Shown: piece by piece, positions 57,491 to 64,000 of the stretch
Position numbering within the stretch: position 1 is the first letter of the stretch
Layout of the letters: each line of letters opens with the position of its first letter
Assembly: GCF_910592395.1 (NCBI RefSeq)
Contig: NC_088314.1
Location: 8,060,001 to 8,124,000, forward strand
DNA from: Lineus longissimus
Lineage: Eukaryota > Nemertea > Pilidiophora > Heteronemertea > Lineidae
Direction: 5' to 3'
Length of the DNA stretch: 64,000 bases
Notes under the pieces: generated by a model
Told to the model about the DNA's origin: nothing
The model's database searches: none
The model's input: only the letters and a program-made list of their open reading frames with translations
Position numbers and translations under genes: made by a program

Positions 57491-59819
57491 TCATGCAATA
57501 TCAACAACATCATCATTCCTTACACAGCTAAACATCAATAAATGTACATTCAGCGCAAACCCAACAACAAAGACCATACCTCAGCGATCACACAACCACA
57601 TTTATCGAGTCTCGGGAAGCAAATCAGCTACGAATGCAAACAATTCGCATCAGCAGACGTCATGAATTGGATGTTTTCATTGAAGACGCAACTATGCTAC
57701 ATTCCAAATGCGCTTTTCCGTCTCTGTCCTGACAGTGTGTAATTTGACTGTCATGTGCGAGATCTGCCGAACAGACCTAACCAAATTTAGGTAAGTAGGG
57801 TGGATACCGGGATAAAATGATGCTAATCCTGATCAGTTTCTCCGCCAACTCGGCATCACACAACCAATGCATCGACTATGCCACAATCCCACACCCACAA
57901 CGTCAGAGCAATATCGATTTTTCCTCCAACCGCGTATTCTTACCCCAACCTATCATCCCTTTTGTATTCGAGGAAAATGTTGGTATCATCCACGAGAAAA
58001 TGACGTTTCGCCACAAATTTCAGCATAATTCATGCAACCTTAGAAGGGAATTCATTGTTGAGTGACCGAGGACCGATGCTGGTATATATCCATAAAAAAT
58101 AATTACAATACGAAATGATTAGTACATCTTATCAAAAAAATATGCAAGAGTCAGCACTCAGAACCAATTTATGAAAATAGGGGGCTCTTAACAAATAGAG
58201 CTCCTGTGCCATAACTGTTTTTAAAACTGGTTGGTTGTGCTTAATTCTTACTTCAAAATGTTCCCCGTAACTGTTGATATTGATTCCAACCGTCTCACTG
58301 AATCAGGATGACGAAATAGACTGCCTCGGGAGTCTAAACCGGCAAGGGTGTGGCCAAGAGCCCATAACAAATATTCATTATCTATATATTTGCTACACCC
58401 TTGGAGTTTCTCACTAGAGGACCAAGGTTACCCTTTTCAAGGACCCATAACATGTGTTGTCTTTCCTCGTTCTGTGCTCATGGTCGCTCTAGAAAGCGTA
58501 AGTGTCGTTGTAGTAGTTGATACATAGTGTAGCTATGGTGATACATAACCCGCCTTCCCAGTTGCCATGGAAATAAAGTGAGCCAGGTAATCATCACGAT
58601 AATGGTTTTGAGCTGACATTCAGTTGTGTTGCGATCAATTTCGGCCTGTGTCGCTGTTAAAAATGTCATCATATAAAACATGTATTGGTTATTTCTCAAA
58701 ATAAAATACACTTTGAACTAAACCACGTGCAATCTCGACGACACTTGTGTCCCTGAAAGGACCAATGGCATTATCAAGGGCATTATTACCAAGCTGTCTG
58801 GCTGCCCAGTCACCTTCCACTCTTATACAGCAACCGGTCCCGACCCCGCAGTCGATGATAACCGGGAGTGTAATATGTGTTTGCGGCGATCTGTCAACGT
58901 CGTCGTCGCAAATTCCGTCAGAGACATCATCATGCGTCCGAGACATCATGATGGGGATGCGACTCTTGACATCAGCGTGACAGCTAAATAAAGACAAAAT
59001 GTTGTTTCTTAGACATCATTATTCACCAGAGACATTCAACTGCATTATACATAACGGAATTGTCCGTCGTCGCTAACACACCGCTCGTCACGCCATACAG
59101 GAAGAATGGCACTCTGGGTGTTAAAATGACTTTGTCTTGTAACTTCCGTCTCGCCATGGGGGTTCTGAGCTAGATGCGCACATCCCTTCAAGTCATGTCA
59201 AAGACAGCAGTTGGAAATAAGACAACCTGACTCGCCACACGTTATAACCAAACAAAACATACCACTCGAGTCCATCATGAAGCAATTTGTACAATAGAAA
59301 TGAAAGCATCCATTAGACAAAAAGAAAAGCAAGAATCAATCAATATTCAGATCGATATCCCTAATCATTACCTGCCGCTGCTTCCAATTACTAAAAGGCT
59401 ACGATGAGAATTAATCAGCTGACAGAATCTAGAATACTAATCGAGTACACGTACTTGTAAGGTAAGGATGTAAAAATTTAGCCTTGGCGATATAATTGAT
59501 TTACTGTAAAGTCGGTTCTGTCCCGTCACGTCCAGGCGCGGCTGGTGTCAGGTGAACCAGCTACGCGCGCGCGGTGTACCTTTTCTATATCACCACTAAG
59601 TTTAGCCATCCAGATCTACGTGTGGTACTGGGGGAAACACTCGAAAACAAAAACGTTAGAGTCCCACATGGATAGCCAATACCACGCCCAAGCATTTTCC
59701 CGCCACGAAAATCAGTCAAGAAAGCACCTGCTAACCCGTTTCCACAATTCGACGTTGGCGGCGCTTTTTCACTCTCTTGTCAATTATCTTGTGGAGGTAA
59801 AAATTTCAGAAGCGTCAAA
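57491..59819. other. Divergent intergenic region, second part
   Basis: No gene was recognised. A further GCGTCCGAGACATCATGATG motif at about 58933-58952 resembles the repeats at 55909-56076. The 100 bases before the ATP23 start are GC-richer, and the promoter probably lies there. Confidence 0.35.
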
Positions 59820-62213
59820 ATGGCGGAAGAAGGGCAGAATTCGACGGCAGAAACGGACAAACCGTTCCAAAAGGCCGGTCCAGATGACTATGGTTACTAT
59901 TTTTACCCGCAAAGAAACGAAGAACAAAGTCAAAAGACTTCATACCTATCAAAATTCTTCAGTTACAATAACGCAAGGCGACACATCAAGTGTGAAATGA
60001 ACGTCGTGTGGTGTGTGAAAAACAGTAAGTTAGTTTCGCCGTCTAGCGGCAAAAGGAGGAACTGATTTTCACCAAGTAAAATCCAGTGTTCTGGAATGAA
60101 ATGAGCTGCTGAAATGAAATGAGATGCATGAAATGAGCAGCTTGAAATGAGCTGCTGAATCAATTGAAAGATTTGTTTGAAATAACTATTGATCGATCTG
60201 GTTATGTGACCCTATATACTTTTAAGTACCTTCTCAGTTGCAGTGTCTTAAATTAAAAGGGTGTGCCATTCATTATATTTGATCCTGTGAAAGGAAAACA
60301 GAATGCACTTGTACACAATCATGACTGACAGTGCCGTCAATCAATGGCAATTCCAATGCAATAGTGGAGACAGCGTAGGCCCTTAAGATGCCAGTAAAGT
60401 GGAGCACATGCACAGTCTTCCACAGACAATAATCTACATGCTGATCACAGTGAAGGGGTCTTGTGTCTTTTTATCATAAAATAGGTGATGAATCTTTGAT
60501 ATCTTTTTACTTTCAGATCCATTTGTAAGGCTACTAATGGGAGCAATGAAAAACAGCGGATGGTAGGTTAAACTGTAGATGTCAACACAGTCAACAATTA
60601 ACATTGAATGGTGGATTGTCCTCAAAGTCATGGATCATGGTTGTGACTACGTCTTCAGAAAAGAGTGTGCCTTTTTCGCCTCATGACCTGCGCTTTGAAA
60701 GTTTGTGGCCAACCTGTTTATGAGACAAGAGGGATCAGAGGCTATCTAATCTAAAATATTGGTACTGTGAGACAAAGGAGGTCAGATTGAAAAAGGCTTT
60801 CTAAAATGCATTACTGTGTCCTGAATATTTGTTGATCTCGAGGTTCCATGAGTAGGAAGTTTTGCTCATCTCATCATTTTCCATTTTCTGCTTGGTGATT
60901 ATTGAATGTGTTATACTTCCAGTCCAATAACTCTCAACCGTCATGTATCTTGTGAGAATTGTAAAGGCCGCGTAAATGGTGGATACGACCCCGAAACTAA
61001 TCAGGTACGGTATTTCAATAAGTCTGTGCATATAAAGTTAGGCATGCCTCTACTTCTGATTAGGTTGGTTATATTTGCCAATACTTCACACACTGAGACC
61101 ACATCTTAACATGTGCGTTGTGACTAAAGTAGAACTGTGCAGACCTATATAAACTATAACAGTGCATGTTTTCTTCTCTGTCAAACTTTATTCCTGGTGG
61201 AAGTCAAGAAAGTTTCATCAAAATCTAATTCAGTATTTTTTTTTCAGGTTGTAGTTTGTCAAAATACCGCCGTGAAATCGAGTACATGTTGTAGTGTACT
61301 AGCTCACGAATTTATTCATGCCTTTGATGCATGTCGAGCAAAGATAGATTTTGATAATCTGGAACATTTAGCATGCACAGAAGTAAGTCCGATTTTTGTC
61401 AAATAATTAATGGGTTGACAGTCGAACCTCCCTTAGCTGGCACATGTCCATCAGAGATATTCTACTGTACTCGAATAAGCAAAAAGGACAATTTGTAGTC
61501 CCAATTGTTTTTTCATTTAAGATTGCCTTAATTATCATTATTTTCTCATTGTTACAGATTCGAGCAGCAAATCTAGTCCATTGTTCGATGTCTACTGCAA
61601 TTTTTGAAGGGGATGCAGGTTTCAATAATATCAAAGAGGCTCAGAAGGTGAGATGTAATTTAACCCTCTTCAACTCAGGTCTACAGAGAAAACTTATCTG
61701 TATACTGGGGCATGTTTTTGGAAATCTTTGGTCAAGAATTTGTGAGAAAATAAATTTGTTAACATAACAGTCAGGTGGTGAGTGTCAGTTACATCACCAA
61801 CCTTGCTTTTTGCCATCGCTAGGTATGCCCCCTGAGAATTACAATGCTTGGATGTATTGCAAAACCCCTCATTTGAGGAGACATATTCACTGCTTTACTG
61901 CAATCGTATAGTTTACTTAGAGTGGATACAGTGGATATCGGAGGCAAGGCATTTTGATATGAGGCTTTTAGAATGGTGTTTCGAAATTAATAGCCCATGC
62001 TTTTCCTCTTTTCAGGAATGTGTAAAAAGAAAAGCGATTTTATCAATAATTATGGTCAGGCAGGTGACTGCTGAAAAAGCCCGAAAGGTAGTCGATAAAG
62101 TTTTTGATAGGTGCTGGAACGATCTTGAGCCAATTGGACGTAGATGCCGGCGGAAATCTAAGGACCCAGAAATGGCCTATCACGAAGGATATTTATATGG
62201 ATATACAGATTGA
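59820..62213 (+). CDS. ATP23: Mitochondrial inner membrane protease ATP23
   Basis: Six exons join in phase (59820-60024, 60517-60562, 60923-61004, 61248-61382, 61558-61647, 62016-62213), giving 251 aa; human ATP23 (also XRCC6BP1/KUB3) is about the same size. In yeast the protein is a zinc metalloprotease of the intermembrane space that matures Atp6 and helps assemble the ATP synthase F0 part. The zinc site HEFIH is at residues 131-135, followed by AFDACRA; SCENCKG and VVVCQN upstream and IRAANL downstream are family signatures. The many cysteines fit import through the disulfide relay. The start has a good context (AAAATGG) and no better upstream ATG in frame. AATAAA follows at 62479. Confidence 0.95.
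61419..61467 (+). mobile_element. pogo-like MITE, internally deleted remnant
   Basis: CAGTCGAACCTCCCTTAGC at the left and ATTCTACTG at the right match the ends of the intact copy at 4800-4962, but only 49 bp remain. It lies in an ATP23 intron. Confidence 0.6.
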
Positions 62214-62478
62214 TGTACATTATTTAAGGGTGAATATAGGCAAGATACTTTATTAATTTTCAAGAAAAGGCGCTCCAAGTTGGTACCATTGGATCACCAT
62301 GCCTATTTTCTCCCTTTAAGATTATTTCAAAGATGAGAGTCGAAATGCTGCTAGTTTTATTCTGTTTTATAGGGTCTGAAGTTTATATTCATGTTAAATT
62401 TTTGGAACCTGTGAACGTCATCGGGCTTTCAAGTCTGTATGTTCAGCCTACATCGGCTGCAGTATGAAGCTGTGATGA

Positions 62479-62484
62479 AATAAA
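62479..62484 (+). terminator. Polyadenylation signal of ATP23
   Basis: A canonical AATAAA lies about 265 bases after the stop codon. Confidence 0.55.
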
Positions 62485-62930
62485 GCCACCAGGAAATATA
62501 GGTTTCCAGGTTGTGTATGTGTGATTTTGAGATTAAAAATGCATTTTATTTCATCAATAGTGAGTTAGTTGCATTTCTTAGACCTCTATGTATTCTGCTA
62601 GAAAATCTCATATCAGTGATGGCTGCAAAAGTATGCAACTTCAGAGCAGCATTATATTACATATCAATGCTTGAGTTTATTACTCCAGGTTAGTGTGTCT
62701 CTCTGTGATTAATAAGCTTGAAGGATGGGATACAAGCAATTTCTGATGCCGCTTGGTGCAGATAGGTTCTGTTGCCCAAATGCTCTCTGCTTTATGTCAT
62801 TTAGCAATAATCATCTCCGTCAATGGATGCTAACACAACGGATAGTTATTAAAACTAATAAATAAACTTTGGCCTTTTTCAAGCCAAATTATCAGCATTG
62901 TGGCATTGTGAGTCGGAAGACTTGCGAGTA
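62485..62930. other. Intergenic after ATP23, nothing recognised
   Basis: AT-rich sequence without repeats or coding signals that I can see. Confidence 0.35.
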
Positions 62931-63170
62931 TCCTCCAGCTGGAGTGTGGCATCGATGAGTGAGTGTGCTAGCTAAATTCTTTGTGGCTTTTGACAATCAC
63001 TCCCCCTCCAATTATCTCCCAAATTAGCCCGCCCCTGCCCCCCTCCTAGCCTCCTCCAACTGGAGTGTGGCATCGATGAGTGAGTGCGCTAGCTAAATTC
63101 TTTGTAGCTTTTGGCAATAACCGCCCTCAAATAATCTCCTTAGTTAGCCCGCCCCCGTCCCACTTGATTA
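62931..63170 (+). repeat. Tandem duplication, about 121-bp unit, two copies
   Basis: Both copies start with TCCTCCA-CTGGAGTGTGGCAT and include GTGCTAGCTAAATTCTTTG (with few changes) and TTAGCCCGCCCC. The offset between them is 121 bases. Confidence 0.8.
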
Positions 63171-63957
63171 TATCCCCATCTCCAAAGTAGTGAGTTGTCA
63201 AATGAAAAGCCAATCTCCCAGTCTTCGGTCCGTCTGTCGAATGTTAGATGCACCCGCTGAAATTCTCACATAGTCAGTAGGTCGAGTGAGACAGGCTTGA
63301 CATAGATGATCACCATTGACGACGCTTGGAGAATGATGAAAAGCACGTGGTAAGTGGGCGTGGTTTGTTTACAAAATCTCGCTTTAGTGTCGTTCCGCTA
63401 GCACAGAGGGCGCGCGAGATATTGCCAATACGGGCATGCGCATTTGAGAATTGATCGGCGATTTTTACTTCCGCAATTTCAGGAAATTATGGTGGGTGTG
63501 ATTTCAACTTCAATAAAGTTATGATTTCTCCAATATCGAATGAAAAAACATGATATAAGTCGTTCCTGGTATAATTGCCATTTCAAGGGAACAAACTGAT
63601 ATGACATTCACATTAATCAAGGCTGCTTATTTGCAGTAAACATCGAACGAAGTTGAGCTGTTTTTTTCACTGATCTCTCGCCAGTCATCACTGATATCAG
63701 TGCACACTGCATTCCCTCTGATCTGTATAATATACTTCCATGCATGGAACATGTATGAATACATGCTCTGACAAACATGTTAGCAAAGATCAGACTGGTT
63801 CATATCGCACGGCCTTGATCACTTAATCTCACGCTATGCAGTTCATGGCATTACTTGCGCGTCAATGCCGTCATGACATGACCTACAAGACGAGTATGAG
63901 CTAGCTATCCGTATCGCTTGCGCTGTGCTGTGGTGTTGCATGGTTATTGGCATTTGG
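63171..63957. other. Intergenic, nothing recognised
   Basis: No coding signal or clear repeat was noticed on either strand. Confidence 0.3.
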
Positions 63958-64000
63958 GAACAAGTTTACAATCCCCGATCACACCCCAAAAAAGGTCATC
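63958..64000. mobile_element. Left end of a small MITE cut by the window edge
   Basis: GGAACAAGTTTACAATCCCC matches the left terminal repeat of the MITE at 17048-17180, and the following ATCACACCCC continues the similarity until the sequence ends. Confidence 0.5.

Noticed and set aside
59545-60000. 151-codon plus-strand frame overlapping ATP23 exon 1
   Set aside because: It is in a different frame from the conserved ATP23 exon and shows no known domain.

Overview
The window is nuclear DNA of an animal. It has AT-rich introns, canonical GT-AG splice sites, dense short repeats and five recognisable multi-exon genes. Gene content and repeat types (tRNA-derived SINEs, pogo-like MITEs, foldback elements, a Ty3/gypsy element) suggest a marine invertebrate, probably a lophotrochozoan such as a mollusc, annelid or brachiopod. 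The phylum is a guess from style.

Layout. 1-1.9 kb: 3' end of a Ty3/gypsy retrotransposon (integrase C-terminus, spacer, 3' LTR). 1.9-9.7 kb: no confident gene, but tandem and segmental duplications, a pogo-like MITE and a long hairpin. 9.7-16.3 kb (+): a membrane-anchored pseudokinase of the slowpoke-binding-protein/PXK type ending in a WH2 motif. 17.6-18.4 kb: a foldback element. 20.1-25.3 kb (-): the E3 ligase Hakai (CBLL1), with a second foldback element and a 1.1-kb dispersed element in intron 1. 26.2-34.5 kb (+): an optineurin/NEMO family adaptor. 41.5-55.1 kb (-): IMP dehydrogenase in 15 exons, 514 aa, plus a possible cassette exon. 59.8-62.2 kb (+): the mitochondrial metalloprotease ATP23. 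The right edge cuts a MITE.

The genes do not form a pathway. Pseudokinase/Hakai and OPTN/IMPDH are convergent pairs; Hakai/OPTN (about 0.9 kb apart) and IMPDH/ATP23 (4.7 kb apart) are divergent pairs. Exon joins were worked out by hand from splice sites, reading phase and family resemblance; no transcript evidence was available.

Most interesting: (1) a frame-preserving 126-nt candidate exon that would insert 42 residues into the catalytic flap of IMPDH, directly after the Arg429-Tyr430-Phe431 triplet; (2) two foldback elements with different repeat units but the same architecture, similar ends and 9-10 bp flanking direct repeats; (3) a mobile element whose end lies against the 3' splice site of Hakai exon 2; (4) a long optineurin/NEMO homologue with an N-terminal LIR-like motif.
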